DNA of 64,000 nt from Pseudooceanicola spongiae (GCF_014899185.1 NZ_CP045201.1:2154501-2218500), one strand, 5' to 3'; shown: positions 39,266 to 50,536, counted from the first letter of the stretch. Notes: a model not told the origin generated them from the sequence alone. Translations and numbers: made by a program.

Positions 39266-39315
39266 CTGAACAGTGCAAATTTCGCACCCCCGGCTCCGAC
39301 GGGACACCGGCCCGC

Positions 39316-40659
39316 TCAGCGTTGCAGCGGCGACCACGCCGGGTCAGATGCCCCGCCTTCGGTCGGTACGCGCTTGAGGTTGCGCCCCGTCACGTCGACG
39401 GAATAGAGCGCCGAGGCACCGGACGCGCCCTGGGTTTCGCGCGCGAACATGATCACGCGGCCGTTCGGCGACCAGGTCGGGCCCTCATCCAGGAAGGAGG
39501 CCGTCAGCAGGCGTTCGCCACTGCCATCGGTGCGCATGACGCCGATGTGGAAGCGGCCCTTGCTCTGCTTGGTGAAGGCGACCATGTCACCGCGCGGCGA
39601 CCAGACGGGGGTGCCGTAGCGGCCTTCGCCGAAGGAAATCCGCTCAGGCTCGCCGCCGTTTGCCGACATGATGTAGAGTTGCTGACCACCGGAGCGGTCG
39701 CTCTCGAACACGATGCGCGATCCGTCGGGCGAGAAGCTGGGCGCGGTCTCGATCGAGGGGGCGCTGGTCAGGCGGGTGCTCTGACCGCTGCTGATGTTCA
39801 TGCGGTAGATGTCGGTATTGCCGCCTTGCGTCACCGAGTAGACCACCGTCTGCCCATCGGGCGAGAAGCGCGGCGAAAAGCTCATGTCGCCGACGCCGGT
39901 ATTCAGGACACGACGGCCAACGCTGGCGACGTCGAGCAGATAGATGCGCGGCACGCCGCTCTCGTAGCTGGTATAGAGCACGCGGTCGCCCGAGGGCGAG
40001 AAGCGCGGTGCCAGCACGATCGACGAGCTGTCGGTCAGGTACTGCACGTTCGCGCCATCGTAATCCATGATGGCGAGGCGCTTGCGGCGTTCATCCTTGG
40101 GACCGTTTTCCGCGACGAAGACGACGCGGCTGTCGAAGTAGGCATCTTCGCTGGTGATCCGGGTGTAGACGGCATCCGCGACCTTGTGGGCCATGCGGCG
40201 CCAGCCGTTCTGGGTGCCGTTGAACTGCAGCCCGGAGCCGAGCTCCTGCCCCGAGAAGACGTCATAGAGACGGAATTTCACCGTCACCTGATCGCCATTC
40301 ACGGCAACGGCGCCGGTGATCAGCGCCTCGGCGTTGATCGCTTTCCAGTCGGCATATTGCACCGGGCTGGAGAACGAGGTGATGGAGCCGATATGCGCAC
40401 TGGTCGGAATTTCCCGGAACAGTCCGGTGCCGGTCAGGTCATCCGCCACGACGCGGCTGAGTTGGCTGGCGAGTTGCCCGGCCGCCGGGTTTTCCGGCAC
40501 GAAGGCGGGAATGGCATAGGGCAAGGGTTCGATAACGCCTTCGGTGATCTCGATGCGCAGCGGCCCGGATTGTGCGGTCAGCACACCGGGCAGGCAGGCG
40601 GTCGTCAGCGCGATCAGCGCGGCGAAGATGGTGCTGGGCCTGGTCAAGCGTGTCATCAT
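39316..40659 (-). CDS. tolB: Tol-Pal system beta-propeller protein TolB
   Basis: This 447-residue periplasmic protein has a signal peptide (about residues 1-30, ending VLTAQS), an N-terminal TolB domain and a C-terminal six-bladed beta-propeller. Repeated PDGxxIxF/SPDG motifs mark the propeller ([40 protein letters not shown]). The ATG overlaps the tolA stop (ATGATGA). TolB links Pal with TolA. Confidence 0.96.
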   Translation of the reverse strand: MMTRLTRPSTIFAALIALTTACLPGVLTAQSGPLRIEITEGVIEPLPYAIPAFVPENPAAGQLASQLSRVVADDLTGTGLFREIPTSAHIGSITSFSSPVQYADWKAINAEALITGAVAVNGDQVTVKFRLYDVFSGQELGSGLQFNGTQNGWRRMAHKVADAVYTRITSEDAYFDSRVVFVAENGPKDERRKRLAIMDYDGANVQYLTDSSSIVLAPRFSPSGDRVLYTSYESGVPRIYLLDVASVGRRVLNTGVGDMSFSPRFSPDGQTVVYSVTQGGNTDIYRMNISSGQSTRLTSAPSIETAPSFSPDGSRIVFESDRSGGQQLYIMSANGGEPERISFGEGRYGTPVWSPRGDMVAFTKQSKGRFHIGVMRTDGSGERLLTASFLDEGPTWSPNGRVIMFARETQGASGASALYSVDVTGRNLKRVPTEGGASDPAWSPLQR

Positions 40660-41879
40660 AGGTTCCGCATTTTCTCCGGGTTGAATGTCATTTCGATGTC
40701 GCTCCACTGGTCGAATTTGTCGACCGGAAGGGTGTAGCCTTCCTTCTGGCAGCGCAACACGGCGCGTCGGGCGGCGTCAAATGCCGATTGCGCGGCCCCT
40801 GCGTCACCACCGTCCGAACCGACGAGTTTCAGTGTATTACCTAGCACCTTGCCGCTGCGATCCAGCGAAAAGGCGATTGTGATCGTGACGTGCGCGGCGG
40901 GAGAGCCGGGATCGACCACCCAGCAGCTTTGCACGGCAAGGCGCAAGGATTCCTTTTCGCCTGCAGTCAGCGGCGGCCCGGCGGGGGCCTGTTTTGGCGC
41001 ATCGCTGCCGGTGCCCGACGCGCCTGAAAGCGCCTCTTGCAGGGCCTTGTCGATGGCGGCCTTGTCCTCGGCCGGCTTTTCAGCCGGTTTGGGCGCGGGT
41101 TTGTCCGCCGGTTTCTCGGCAGGCTTGGCGGCGGGCTTCGGCTCGGCCTTCGGCTCCGGTTTGGGCTCAGGCTCGGGCTCGGGTTGTGCGACGGCCAGCT
41201 GCTGCGGGCGCAGTTGCGGGCGCTTGGAGGTCGTCGGCGCACGATTCGGCTTGTCGGCCTCGGTCACGATCTCGGTCGTGCTCTCCTGCTGAGCGCTCGG
41301 CTTCTGCTGGTCCAGAGGCACCTCGGCCGGGGCCTCGGAAGGCGCGACTTCGGGGCGGTTTTCAACATCGATGGGCAGGTCACGCTCGGGTGGGGCGACG
41401 GGTTCGGGCGCGATGCGAGGCGCCTGACGCGGGGTCGGCGGGGCCTCGGGGCGCAGCGGCGCATCCTCGGGCACGAGGGTCGCGACGTCTTCCTGCGGGG
41501 TCGGCACGGCTTCGGGCTGCTCGGGGGGCGTGTCGGTGACATCGGCCACGGGCGGCGTGGGGACCGGCACCTGAGGGGCCTCCTCGGCCGCGGGGGCCTC
41601 CGGCGCGGGTTCGGCGGCGGGGGGCGGCGTGACCTCGGTCTCCGCGGGGGGATTGGGTGCGGGGTCCGAGACGTCGTCGGGGGTTTCGGGCACGGCCACG
41701 TCGGTGGCGGCGCCCGGTGCCTGGACCGATGCCTGAAGCTGAGCGAACTCTGCCTCGGAAATGATGGACACAGGTTGCACGTCCACCTCCGTCGGAGGTG
41801 GGCTGAGCAGGTTGCCGAACAGCAACCATCCGATCAGGCCAATGTGACCTGCGCCGGATATGACAGTACCCGCCTGCAT
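40656..41879 (-). CDS. tolA: Cell envelope integrity protein TolA
   Basis: This 407-residue protein spans the periplasm. One N-terminal membrane helix (about residues 9-26) anchors it. A long domain II (about 40-290) is extremely rich in Pro, Glu, Ala and Lys, with repeats such as [20 protein letters not shown]. The small C-terminal domain ([20 protein letters not shown]) contacts Pal and TolB. Low similarity in the middle is normal for the family. It is coupled to tolR (9-bp gap) and tolB (overlap). Confidence 0.92.
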   Translation of the reverse strand: MQAGTVISGAGHIGLIGWLLFGNLLSPPPTEVDVQPVSIISEAEFAQLQASVQAPGAATDVAVPETPDDVSDPAPNPPAETEVTPPPAAEPAPEAPAAEEAPQVPVPTPPVADVTDTPPEQPEAVPTPQEDVATLVPEDAPLRPEAPPTPRQAPRIAPEPVAPPERDLPIDVENRPEVAPSEAPAEVPLDQQKPSAQQESTTEIVTEADKPNRAPTTSKRPQLRPQQLAVAQPEPEPEPKPEPKAEPKPAAKPAEKPADKPAPKPAEKPAEDKAAIDKALQEALSGASGTGSDAPKQAPAGPPLTAGEKESLRLAVQSCWVVDPGSPAAHVTITIAFSLDRSGKVLGNTLKLVGSDGGDAGAAQSAFDAARRAVLRCQKEGYTLPVDKFDQWSDIEMTFNPEKMRNL

Positions 41880-41888
41880 GTCGTTGCC

Positions 41889-42368
<480 letters not shown>

Positions 42369-42369
42369 A

Positions 42370-43065
42370 TCAGGAATCCAGCTGGCGGCTGAGGATGGTC
42401 GAGAATTCGTCGGCGAAGGCTTCGTAGCTGCCGACGATGCGATCGGAATCGGTGCTGAACTTGTTGTAAAAGATCACCGCCGGGATAGCGGCCAGCAGAC
42501 CCAGAGCCGTCGCCAGAAGCGCTTCGGCGATACCGGGCGCCACAACGGCCAGCGACGTGTTCTGCGACTGGGCGATGCCGATGAAGGCGTGCATGATGCC
42601 CCAGACCGTACCAAACAGCCCGACGAAGGGCGCGGTGGAGCCTACAGTGGCCAGCACCGGCAGACCCGCTTGCAGGGTTTCGGCCTCTTTCGCGATCGCC
42701 ACATCCATGGAGCGGTCAATCCGGGCCTGCGCCCCGGCGATCATCTGCCCGTCAGAGCGGTGCGAGCGACGCCACTCCGTCATGCCGGCAACAAAGATTC
42801 GCTCAGACCGGCCTGTGGGGTCGGCACCGATTTCGTCATAGAGTTCATCCAGCGGCTCGCCGGACCAGAAGGCGCGGTCGAACTCGGCGACTTCGACACG
42901 GGCACGGCGATATGCGATGAGTTTCTGAATGATGATCGACCAGCTCCAGAAGGACGCGATGGTCAGCATCAGCATGACGAGCTTCACGGTCAGCGTTGCG
43001 CGTGCAAACAGCCCGAGCATGGAGAAATCAATCTCCTGCGCCATTGCGAGGGTTTGTGGTTCCAT
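42370..43065 (-). CDS. tolQ: Tol-Pal system protein TolQ
   Basis: This 231-residue MotA/TolQ/ExbB family proton-channel protein has three membrane helices (about residues 15-40, 135-160 and 170-195). The family segment is VGLFGTVWGIMHAFIGIAQS, followed by APGIAEALLATALGLLAAIP. It starts the tolQRAB operon, 114 bp from ybgC. Confidence 0.96.
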   Translation of the reverse strand: MEPQTLAMAQEIDFSMLGLFARATLTVKLVMLMLTIASFWSWSIIIQKLIAYRRARVEVAEFDRAFWSGEPLDELYDEIGADPTGRSERIFVAGMTEWRRSHRSDGQMIAGAQARIDRSMDVAIAKEAETLQAGLPVLATVGSTAPFVGLFGTVWGIMHAFIGIAQSQNTSLAVVAPGIAEALLATALGLLAAIPAVIFYNKFSTDSDRIVGSYEAFADEFSTILSRQLDS

Positions 43066-43118
43066 TAAGCCTGCTCTTTTCCGCCTCGGTCGTCTGTTGC
43101 GACCTGATTGGGCGTCAA

Positions 43119-43146
43119 ATTATAGGAGTTCGCGCTGAATGGCCAA
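43119..43146 (-). promoter_or_regulatory. Putative sigma-70 promoter of tolQRAB
   Basis: On the minus strand a perfect -10 box TATAAT (43119-43124) lies 16 bp after TTGGCC (43141-43146) as a weak -35. It is 54 bp upstream of the tolQ ATG. Confidence 0.5.
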
Positions 43147-43179
43147 TGGAATAAGGCGGAAACCCGCCCCAGACACCAA

Positions 43180-43569
43180 CTAGTGAAGCATCAGGCGGAT
43201 ATTCGCCGGAAGCCGCACCGGGTGCCCGGTCTCTGACAGCGCCACAAGCGTCACCTGCGCGGAAAACAGCACAGTCCCACCCCGCCGGACCTCCTGCAGC
43301 AGGGTGATGCGGGCCCCGGTGACGGCAGCGGGCGTCGTCTCGACCACCAGTTCATCGTCGAATTTCGCCGGGGCCAGGTAGTCGGCCTCAACCCGGCGGA
43401 CAGCGAAGACGATGCCCTCCTCCGCCTTCAGCGCCCCCTGATCAATGCCGAGACTGCGGACCCACTCGGTGCGCCCCCGCTCGATAAAGCGCAGGTAGTT
43501 GGCGTAATAGACGATGCCCGCCAGATCGGTGTCCTCATAATAGACACGCAGATTGAAGAGGTGGGTCAT
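43180..43569 (-). CDS. ybgC: Tol-Pal associated acyl-CoA thioesterase YbgC
   Basis: This 129-residue hot-dog fold thioesterase has the active-site segment YYEDTDLAGIVYYANYLRFI, with the catalytic Asp in EDTD, and ERGRTEWVRSLGID. It hydrolyses acyl-CoA or acyl-ACP and usually heads the tol-pal cluster. Two starts are possible; MTHLFNLRV was chosen because AAGGA lies 8 bases upstream, while MAPMTHL adds three residues. Confidence 0.94.
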   Translation of the reverse strand: MTHLFNLRVYYEDTDLAGIVYYANYLRFIERGRTEWVRSLGIDQGALKAEEGIVFAVRRVEADYLAPAKFDDELVVETTPAAVTGARITLLQEVRRGGTVLFSAQVTLVALSETGHPVRLPANIRLMLH

Positions 43570-43646
43570 CGGGGCCATCCTTGGTTGTCGCTCGGTTGGG
43601 CGCACTGAAACCGATGCGGGTGGCAACGGCAAGCCTATGCAGGCCG

Positions 43647-44306
43647 TCAGCCCATCAGTTGCCCGGCGCGCGCCGCCAGACGCAGCGCCAGCACGGCATC
43701 CTCGCTGGCGGGCGGCAGGATCGGATCGTAGGCCGCCAGCAGCAGGGCGGCGATATCTGCGCGCAGCACGGTCGCGCCGGTCTTTTCGATGCGGGCAAGG
43801 GGCGACCGGTCGGCGAAGGCCTGAGGCGACCAGAGCAGCATCGACTTGACCGCCTGCTCCATCCCGAGATCTGCTGCGGGCATGTCGGCCAGCGCGCCGT
43901 TCATGCGCAGAAAGACGAAGCCTGCCTTGATCGCGCCGGTCTGATCGAAGCGAAAGAAGCGGTACTGATCGGCACCGGAGGCCGCGAGGCGCGGCAGCAG
44001 CCCGGCCAGATCGGGCACCAGCTGGTCCATGTTCTGCACATCCGCCAGTTCGGCCCAGTCGCGCAGGAAAAAGATCATCAGGTTGGCACCAAGGTCGGGA
44101 TCGGCCTCGGCCATTTTGTGACCGGAGGCGAGGACGACCGCCTCTATCGCGCCTTTCAGCGCCGGCAGGCTGGCCTCGTCCGCGCCGAAGACGACCGGCA
44201 CGATGGGGCGCGCCCAGCGGGAAAAGCGGAACTGGCCAGCGGCGTCGGTAAAGAACGCCTCGGTCTGCTGCGGGTCGATCTGCTGCGGGTTGGGGGCATG
44301 TGCCAT
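43647..44306 (-). CDS. Conserved hypothetical protein between ruvB and ybgC
   Basis: This 219-residue protein is soluble and mixed alpha/beta with no signal peptide. It contains ANLMIFFLRDWAELADVQNM, YRFFRFDQTGAIKAGFVFLR and LLWSPQAFADRSPLARI. I do not recognise a named domain. It has a good AAAGGA site and lies between ruvB (72 bp) and ybgC (77 bp) on the same strand, so it probably belongs to the ruvCAB-tol transcript. The function cannot be inferred. Confidence 0.75.
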   Translation of the reverse strand: MAHAPNPQQIDPQQTEAFFTDAAGQFRFSRWARPIVPVVFGADEASLPALKGAIEAVVLASGHKMAEADPDLGANLMIFFLRDWAELADVQNMDQLVPDLAGLLPRLAASGADQYRFFRFDQTGAIKAGFVFLRMNGALADMPAADLGMEQAVKSMLLWSPQAFADRSPLARIEKTGATVLRADIAALLLAAYDPILPPASEDAVLALRLAARAGQLMG

Positions 44307-44378
44307 GGTGGGGTCCTTTTGCCGGGTCGCCTCGGGGCGCTGCTTTTTCAAGTCGGCGCCCCGGTTGCAAGCAGAAAG

Positions 44379-45416
44379 CTAGGCTCCGAACAGGTCCGGA
44401 GCGGTGTCGTTGCGCGGCGGCGTCAGGCCAAGGTGCTGCCAGCCACGTTGCCCCAGCATCCGCCCGCGCGGCGTGCGCTGGATCAGGCTTTGCTGCAGCA
44501 GGTAGGGCTCGATCACCTCCTCCAGACCATCGCGGCTTTCTGACAGCGCGGCGCAGAGCGTCTCGATGCCCACGGGACCGCCGCCGTAGCCTTCGCCGAT
44601 CATGCGCAGATAGCGGCGGTCCGCGCCGTCGAGGCCGAGTTCATCGACGCCGAGGCGGGTGAGCGAGGAATCGGCAAGCTCCCGGGTGATACGGCCATCG
44701 CCCTCGACCACGGCGAAATCGACGACGCGGCGCAGCAGGCGACCGGCGATGCGCGGCGTGCCACGCCCGCGGCGGGCAATCTCGCGCGCGCCCTCGGGAT
44801 CTGCCGGGCAGCCCATCAGGCGGGCGTTGCGACTGACGATCTCATAAAGCTCGTCGACGGTGTAAAATTCCAGCCGGGTCGGGATGCCGAAACGGTCGCG
44901 CAGTGGCGTCGTCAGCAGGCCGAGGCGGGTTGTGGCGCCGACGAGGGTGAAGGGCTGCAGCTCGATCCTCACCGTGCGGGCGGCGGGGCCTTCGCCGATC
45001 ACGAGGTCGAGCTCGAAATCCTCAAGCGCGGGATAGAGGATCTCCTCCACCACCGGGTTCAGGCGGTGGATCTCGTCGATGAACAGGACATCGCGGGCCT
45101 CAAGGTTGGTCAGGATCGCGGCGAGGTCGCCCGCCTTGGCCAGAACGGGGCCGGAGGTCATGCGGAAGTTCACCCCCAGCTCGCGCGCCATGATCTGCGC
45201 CAGCGTCGTCTTGCCGAGGCCGGGCGGGCCATGGAACAGCGCGTGATCCATCGCCTCGCCCCGCTGGCGGGCGGACTGGATGAAGATCTTGAGGTTGGCG
45301 CGCGCCTCGGCCTGCCCGATGAAATCATCGAGGGTTTGCGGGCGCAGCGCACGGGTGTCGGCGGCAACATCCTCGGGCAGCTGTTCGGGGCGCATGGTCG
45401 GATCAGGGGTTTTCAT
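44379..45416 (-). CDS. ruvB: Holliday junction branch migration ATPase RuvB
   Basis: This 345-residue AAA+ motor drives branch migration with RuvA. Walker A is [16 protein letters not shown], Walker B is [11 protein letters not shown], sensor 1 lies in [20 protein letters not shown], and a C-terminal winged helix ends near [17 protein letters not shown]. The start [16 protein letters not shown] was preferred over an upstream open stretch. It follows ruvA by 55 bp. Confidence 0.97.
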   Translation of the reverse strand: MKTPDPTMRPEQLPEDVAADTRALRPQTLDDFIGQAEARANLKIFIQSARQRGEAMDHALFHGPPGLGKTTLAQIMARELGVNFRMTSGPVLAKAGDLAAILTNLEARDVLFIDEIHRLNPVVEEILYPALEDFELDLVIGEGPAARTVRIELQPFTLVGATTRLGLLTTPLRDRFGIPTRLEFYTVDELYEIVSRNARLMGCPADPEGAREIARRGRGTPRIAGRLLRRVVDFAVVEGDGRITRELADSSLTRLGVDELGLDGADRRYLRMIGEGYGGGPVGIETLCAALSESRDGLEEVIEPYLLQQSLIQRTPRGRMLGQRGWQHLGLTPPRNDTAPDLFGA

Positions 45417-45471
45417 GCGGGCCTTATGGTGTTGGGCGGCGCGGCCTTGCAAGGGGTGCTACGGGCCGGGG

Positions 45472-46158
45472 TCATTCTTTCGGGGCCAGCAGGCGCAGCG
45501 CGGCGCGGATCAGGGCAGAGGTATCGAGGCCCGGCGTATCGCTGGCGGCCTGCGCCACGGCCCCCATCGCATCGCCCGGCATGTAGCCGAGGTTGGTCAG
45601 CGCCGAGAGCGCATCGGCCTGAGCATTGGCATTGGGGTCCGCCTTGGGGGCGGCTTTGGGTTTGGCCTTTGGCGCGGGCATGGCGGAGACGGTGCTGACC
45701 TCCTCCAGCACATCATCGCCGGGGGCGGCGGCGGGCATCGAGGTCATTGCCATCAGGGTCGGCGCCTTGTCCTTCAGCTCGATCACGACGCGCTGCGCGG
45801 TTTTCGGGCCGATCCCCTTGGCCACCTTGATCGCATTCCAATCGCCAAGGGCAATGGCGCGGCCCGTGCCCTCAGACCCGAGTGCGCCCAGGATCGCCAG
45901 CGAGGCTTTCGCGCCAACGCCCTGCACCGTCATCAACAGGCGATGCCATTCCTTTTCGATCAGCGTCGGAAAACCGAACAGCTGCATCAGATCCTCGCGC
46001 ACCAGCATGTCGGTATAAAGCGCCACCGCCTGCCCCGGCCCCGGCAGGGCCGCGAGGGTACGGTCCGAGCAATAGACGATATAGCCGACACCGCGCACGT
46101 CGATCAGCACGTGATCGAGGGTCTTGTAGTCGATAACACCTGAGAGCTTGCCGATCAT
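45472..46158 (-). CDS. ruvA: Holliday junction branch migration protein RuvA
   Basis: This 228-residue protein is the junction-binding subunit of the RuvAB complex. The OB-fold N-terminus is [20 protein letters not shown], the HhH region is [20 protein letters not shown] with [20 protein letters not shown], and a flexible linker leads to the RuvB-binding C-terminal domain ([20 protein letters not shown]). The ATG overlaps the ruvC stop (ATGA). Confidence 0.96.
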   Translation of the reverse strand: MIGKLSGVIDYKTLDHVLIDVRGVGYIVYCSDRTLAALPGPGQAVALYTDMLVREDLMQLFGFPTLIEKEWHRLLMTVQGVGAKASLAILGALGSEGTGRAIALGDWNAIKVAKGIGPKTAQRVVIELKDKAPTLMAMTSMPAAAPGDDVLEEVSTVSAMPAPKAKPKAAPKADPNANAQADALSALTNLGYMPGDAMGAVAQAASDTPGLDTSALIRAALRLLAPKE

Positions 46159-46652
46159 GCCGACCTCCGGATTGCCTGAGCCAGGCCTGAGCCCATGTGA
46201 TGCGCATGGCAGATCGCCACAGCAAGGGCATCTGCCGCGTCGGGGCCGGCAAGCTCGACCCCGGGAAGTTGCAATCGCACCATATGCTGCACCTGCTTCT
46301 TGTCCGCATGGCCGACGCCGACCACGGTTTTCTTGATCTTGTTCGGGGCGTATTCCCCCACGGCCAGCCCGGCCTGCGCCGGGACCAGCAGAGCGATGCC
46401 GCGCGCCTGCCCCAGTTTCAGCGTACCCGCGCCGTCGCGGTTCACAAAGACCAGTTCGACCGCCGCCGCATCGGGCTGAAAACGTGTGATCACATCTGTC
46501 AGGCCGACGTGCAAGGCCAGCAGTCTTTGCGCCAGATCATCACCGGTGCCGTGGACGACTCCGTTCGCGATGTGTGTAATTCGACTGCCCTCGACACGAA
46601 TCATGCCCCATCCAAGGTTCTGCAACCCGGGGTCGATGCCCAATACCCGCAT
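46155..46652 (-). CDS. ruvC: Crossover junction endodeoxyribonuclease RuvC
   Basis: This 165-residue Holliday-junction resolvase of RNase H fold has its first catalytic Asp in [18 protein letters not shown], a Glu in [20 protein letters not shown], and the final acidic pair in [14 protein letters not shown]. The ATG at 46652 fits an AGAGG site; an alternative GTG three codons upstream is less likely. It is first in ruvCAB. Confidence 0.96.
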   Translation of the reverse strand: MRVLGIDPGLQNLGWGMIRVEGSRITHIANGVVHGTGDDLAQRLLALHVGLTDVITRFQPDAAAVELVFVNRDGAGTLKLGQARGIALLVPAQAGLAVGEYAPNKIKKTVVGVGHADKKQVQHMVRLQLPGVELAGPDAADALAVAICHAHHMGSGLAQAIRRSA

Positions 46653-47009
46653 ATTTCGCACTGCCTCTTTCCGATTTTATCGTCCTTTTCGCAGGACTTT
46701 AGAAAGATTTAGCACGAAACAGGAACACCCGCAAAGACCTTCGCACAGCTCAGGGCAGGCGATTTTTCTTATCTTTGGTCAAATTTCGCCTGAAAACGCC
46801 GCCGCGCCCCCTGAATGCGACGGTTCGGCGAAAGAAAATTCCCTCAGGTCAAGAAAAATCTTCCGGTCCGCCCCAGCCATGCAGAAAATGCATGCGAACC
46901 TTGCGTATTCTGCTGCTTGTTTGGGCACAAAAAGAACTCTACCTGCCGCTCTGTAAGTATGAGGCGACGGAACAGCTGTCGCACCCTGACTCCCCGAAAG
47001 GAACACGAC
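46653..47009. other. 357-bp intergenic region between ruvC and the DUF1127 gene
   Basis: A divergent promoter region that is AT-richer than its surroundings. It contains a small palindrome ATGCAGAAAATGCAT near 46878 and several A-tracts. I see no convincing gene, tRNA or riboswitch. It is long for this compact genome, so a small RNA or a complex promoter is possible. Confidence 0.4.
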
Positions 47010-47204
47010 ATGACCGCAACGAATTTCAACGCACCGACCGCCCCCCGCTCGAAAGGCGCATCGCCCTTCAGCCTGCTGGTTTCGGCCGTTACCACCTGGA
47101 ACGACACCCGCGTGACCCGCAACGCCCTGTCCCGCTTGACCGACCGTGAGCTGAACGACATCGGCCTGGTCCGCGGCGACATCGAAGACGTCGCACGCAG
47201 CTAA
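47010..47204 (+). CDS. DUF1127 domain-containing small protein
   Basis: This 64-residue basic protein has the DUF1127 (YjiS-like) core LSRLTDRELNDIGLVRGDIE at its C-terminus and an Ala/Thr/Ser-rich front. Small DUF1127 proteins in alphaproteobacteria are stress-induced and affect RNA turnover and phosphate or carbon metabolism (family knowledge). The GAAAGGA site is 8 bases before the ATG. It is a single-gene unit with its own strong terminator. Confidence 0.9.
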   Translation: MTATNFNAPTAPRSKGASPFSLLVSAVTTWNDTRVTRNALSRLTDRELNDIGLVRGDIEDVARS

Positions 47205-47254
47205 GGCGCTTCCGCGGCGCGAACACGCCGACGGATCACCTTGGGGAAGATGAG

Positions 47255-47292
47255 AAAGCCGTAACCCGGGATCACCTGGTTACGGCTTTTTT
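47255..47292 (+). terminator. Rho-independent terminator of the DUF1127 gene
   Basis: A 12-bp perfect stem (AAAGCCGTAACC / GGTTACGGCTTT) is followed by a T-run to 47292. Confidence 0.92.
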
Positions 47293-47350
47293 ACGTCTTG
47301 CGGGTCGGTTTGATCGCGGCCCGGTCCAGAGGCTCAGGCCGCAGGCGCCC

Positions 47351-48223
47351 TCAGGCGGGTTTGCGCAGGGTCAATGTGGTCCATTCGCGGATCTGCTCGG
47401 AGAAGTGCAGCTCCATCCCTTGCGCCTTGTAGGCGGCAAAAACGTCGTCAGCCTGTTCGTTCAGCAGCCCCGAGAGCACGGCAAAGCCGCCCGGTTGCAG
47501 ATGTGACGTGATGTCGGGGGCCAACAGGATCAGTGGCCCCATCAGGATGTTGGCGAAGATCAGGCCGTAGGGCGCGCCAGCGGCCAGCGTCGGGTGATCA
47601 AAGCCGGTCGCCTCAAGGCAGGTGACGCGGCCATCCATGCAGTTGGCGGCAAGGTTGGCGACGGCGACATCCACTGCGACCGGGTCGATATCGCTGGCAA
47701 TCGGGGTGCCGGGCCAGATCCGCGCGGCCGCCATCGCCAGAACGGCAGTGCCGCAGCCGATATCGGCGACGCGGTCGGAGGTGAAGCCCTCGTTGTCGAT
47801 CCGGTCGAGCGCGCGCAGGCAACCGAGCGTGGTGCCATGGTGGCCGGTGCCAAACGCCATCGCGGCCTCGATCAGGAGCGGCTCAACCCCTTCGGGCATC
47901 TTGTCGGCGTCATGCGAGCCATAGACCCAGAAGCGGCCCGCGACCACGGGCGACAGTTCGCGGCGCACCTTGGCAACCCAGTCGGTCTCGGGCAGCTCGG
48001 AGATGGCGAAGGGGCGGGCGCTGTGAATCGTCGCCAGCAGGGCAAGGCCCGCCTGATCGGGGGCCTCGGTGAAGTAGCCGCCGACCTCCCACAGGCCGGA
48101 GCCGTCCTCCATTTCAAAGACGCCGACGCCGTAGGGCTCGGGCATCAGGCTCTCCATGGCCTCGCCGAGCGCCTCGGCACCGGGCTTGCCGGTCAGCGTG
48201 GTAAAGGCGGTAAAGGTGGGCAT
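47351..48223 (-). CDS. prmA: Ribosomal protein L11 methyltransferase
   Basis: This 290-residue SAM-dependent methyltransferase trimethylates L11. The AdoMet site is RVADIGCGTAVLAMAAARIW, with AAMAFGTGHHGTTLGCLRAL and LIFANILMGPLILLAPDI as family signatures. The N-terminal L11-recognition domain is short but present. The start MPTFTAFTTL follows GAGGAT. It is read downstream of priA with a 114-bp gap. Confidence 0.93.
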   Translation of the reverse strand: MPTFTAFTTLTGKPGAEALGEAMESLMPEPYGVGVFEMEDGSGLWEVGGYFTEAPDQAGLALLATIHSARPFAISELPETDWVAKVRRELSPVVAGRFWVYGSHDADKMPEGVEPLLIEAAMAFGTGHHGTTLGCLRALDRIDNEGFTSDRVADIGCGTAVLAMAAARIWPGTPIASDIDPVAVDVAVANLAANCMDGRVTCLEATGFDHPTLAAGAPYGLIFANILMGPLILLAPDITSHLQPGGFAVLSGLLNEQADDVFAAYKAQGMELHFSEQIREWTTLTLRKPA

Positions 48224-48337
48224 GGCGATCCTCACGAAGGGTGTCTGGGGTCAGTGTTTACAGGTTGCGGCGGGGGTAGACGCAAGCGCGCGCCCCGTCA
48301 AGCGAGGCTGTCAGGCTGAACAACGGGTCAGGCGCGG

Positions 48338-50536
48338 CTAGTAAAAGCTCTGTGGGTCGATATCGATGGCGAGGCGCAGGTTTTTCGGCAGTCGTACGCC
48401 GTTGACCCAGTCCGACACGGCGCGTTGCAGGGGTGCGCCTTTCGGGGCCTTCACCAGCATGCGCACCCGGTGCCAGCCGCGAATGCGCGCAATCGGCGCG
48501 GCGGCGGGGCCATAGACCATCGCCCCGGCGCGGCGCAGCGGAGCGTCGTTGCGGGCAAGCTCAGCCCCGGCGGCAAAGGCGATCTCGGGTTTTTCGGCTG
48601 ACAGGATGATCCCGGCCATGCGGCCAAAGGGCGGCATCCCGGCCTGCGCGCGACTTTCGGCCTCGGCATTCCAGAACTCTTCTTCCTCACCCGAGAGGAT
48701 TGCGCGGATGACGGGGTGTTCGGGCTGAAAGGTCTGCAACAGGGCCTCACCGGGGCGATCGGCGCGCCCGGCGCGGCCTGCGACCTGACGCATCAGCTGA
48801 AAAGTGCGTTCGGCCGCGCGCATGTCGCTGCCGTGCAGACCGAGGTCGGCGTCGATCACGCCGACCAACGTCAACAGCGGAAAGTTGTGTCCCTTTGCGA
48901 CCAGCTGAGTGCCGACGACAATATCCGCGCCGCCATTGGCAATCGTCTCGACCGCCTGTTTCAGCGCGCGCGACGAGGCGAAGAGATCCGAGGACAGCGT
49001 GGCGATGCGGGCGTCGGGGAACAGCGTCGTGGCCTCTTCGGTCAGGCGCTCGACTCCGGGGCCGACGGCCGAGAGCTTGCCGACCACTTCGCACTTCGGG
49101 CAGGCCTCGGGCATGGGGATGCTTTCGCCGCACTGGTGGCACATCAGCCGCTTGAGAAAGCGGTGTTCGACCATGCGGGCATCGCACTGGGGGCATTCAA
49201 TCTGATCGCCGCAGGCCCGGCAGATCGTCACTGGCGCATAGCCACGGCGGTTGAGGAACAGCAGCGATTGCTCGCCAGCGGCAATGCGGGCGTCGACCGC
49301 GGCCTTCAGGCTGGGCGAGATCCACTGACCCGAGGCCATCTCCTCCTGCCGCATGTCGAGGGCCTTCATGTTCGGCAGCACGGCGGCGCCGAAACGGTCG
49401 GTCATGTCGATCCGCTGGTACTTGCCCGCCTGCGCGTTGACCCAGCTTTCAAGGCTGGGCGTGGCGGAGGCCAGCACGACCTGAGCGCCGGCGAGCGAGG
49501 CGCGCAGCACCGCCATGTCGCGGGCGTTGTAGTGCACGCCGTCCTCTTGCTTGTAGGAGCTGTCGTGCTCCTCATCCACGACGATCAGGCCGAGGTCGCG
49601 GAACGGCAGGAACAGGGCCGAGCGGGCACCGACGACCAGCTGCGCCTCGCCCTCGCCCACCATTTTCCAGGCACGGCGGCGTTCGGTCATCGTGACGCCG
49701 GAGTGCCACTCCGCCGCCCGCGCGCCGAAGCGCTTTTCGACGCGCGTCAGGAATTCCGCTGAGAGGGCGATTTCGGGCAGCAACACCAGCGCCTGACGGC
49801 CCTTGGCGAGGCAGCTGGCCACCGCCTCCAGATACACCTCGGTCTTACCGGAGCCGGTGACGCCGCGCAGCAGGGTCGTGCCATAGGCGCCGGACTGGAT
49901 GCCCTTGCGCAGGATCTCCGCCGCACTGGACTGGGACTCGGTCAGGGGTTTGCCGGGCAGGTCGGGGTCAAGGCGCGGATAGGGCAGATCGCGGGGGGTG
50001 TTCTCCTCCCACACGACATTCTGGGCGACGAGGCCCTTGATGACCGAGGCGCTGACACCGGCGTTTTCGGCCAGCTCCTTGAGGGTGAAGGACAGGCCGG
50101 CGAATTCCTCAAGCACGGCAATGACGCGGGTGCGGGCGTCGGTCATGCGGTCCGGCTCGGCCTCGCCCAGTCGATAGACCTTCTGCATCGAGGGTTGGTC
50201 GCTGAGGCCGGGCGCGCGGGTGGCAAGGCGCAGCATCGCCGACATCGGCGTCAGGGTGTAGTCGCCGGCACGCAGCAGAAACTCGCGCATTTCCTCGCGC
50301 ATCGGGGCGACAGGCAGCACCTTGGAGATGGCGCGCGCCTTGGAGAGGTCGAAACCGCCCTGCCCTACGCCCCAGACCACGCCGATCACCTGACGCGGGC
50401 CCAGCGGCACCATGACGAAGGCGCCGTCCGCAATGCCGCCCTCGGGCGCGCGGTAATCCAGCGTCCGGTCCAACGGTTGCGTCGTCAGCACCGACACCAA
50501 TGTGCCTGCGGGATAAAATGTCGGGCGATCAGCCAA
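48338..50536 (-). CDS. priA: Primosomal protein N' (replication restart helicase PriA)
   Basis: This 732-residue helicase reloads the replisome at collapsed forks. An N-terminal 3'-DNA binding domain is followed by Walker [22 protein letters not shown] box [17 protein letters not shown] and [21 protein letters not shown] cluster of eight cysteines (CRAC, CPQC, CHQC, CPKC) binds two zinc ions. [20 protein letters not shown] and [20 protein letters not shown] are motifs V and VI. It is divergent from fsa. Confidence 0.96.
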   Translation of the reverse strand: MADRPTFYPAGTLVSVLTTQPLDRTLDYRAPEGGIADGAFVMVPLGPRQVIGVVWGVGQGGFDLSKARAISKVLPVAPMREEMREFLLRAGDYTLTPMSAMLRLATRAPGLSDQPSMQKVYRLGEAEPDRMTDARTRVIAVLEEFAGLSFTLKELAENAGVSASVIKGLVAQNVVWEENTPRDLPYPRLDPDLPGKPLTESQSSAAEILRKGIQSGAYGTTLLRGVTGSGKTEVYLEAVASCLAKGRQALVLLPEIALSAEFLTRVEKRFGARAAEWHSGVTMTERRRAWKMVGEGEAQLVVGARSALFLPFRDLGLIVVDEEHDSSYKQEDGVHYNARDMAVLRASLAGAQVVLASATPSLESWVNAQAGKYQRIDMTDRFGAAVLPNMKALDMRQEEMASGQWISPSLKAAVDARIAAGEQSLLFLNRRGYAPVTICRACGDQIECPQCDARMVEHRFLKRLMCHQCGESIPMPEACPKCEVVGKLSAVGPGVERLTEEATTLFPDARIATLSSDLFASSRALKQAVETIANGGADIVVGTQLVAKGHNFPLLTLVGVIDADLGLHGSDMRAAERTFQLMRQVAGRAGRADRPGEALLQTFQPEHPVIRAILSGEEEEFWNAEAESRAQAGMPPFGRMAGIILSAEKPEIAFAAGAELARNDAPLRRAGAMVYGPAAAPIARIRGWHRVRMLVKAPKGAPLQRAVSDWVNGVRLPKNLRLAIDIDPQSFY

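Noticed and set aside
41000..41750. Low-complexity Pro/Glu/Ala-rich stretch as a possible foreign or repeat region
   Set aside because: It is the extended domain II of TolA, which is low-complexity in all species.
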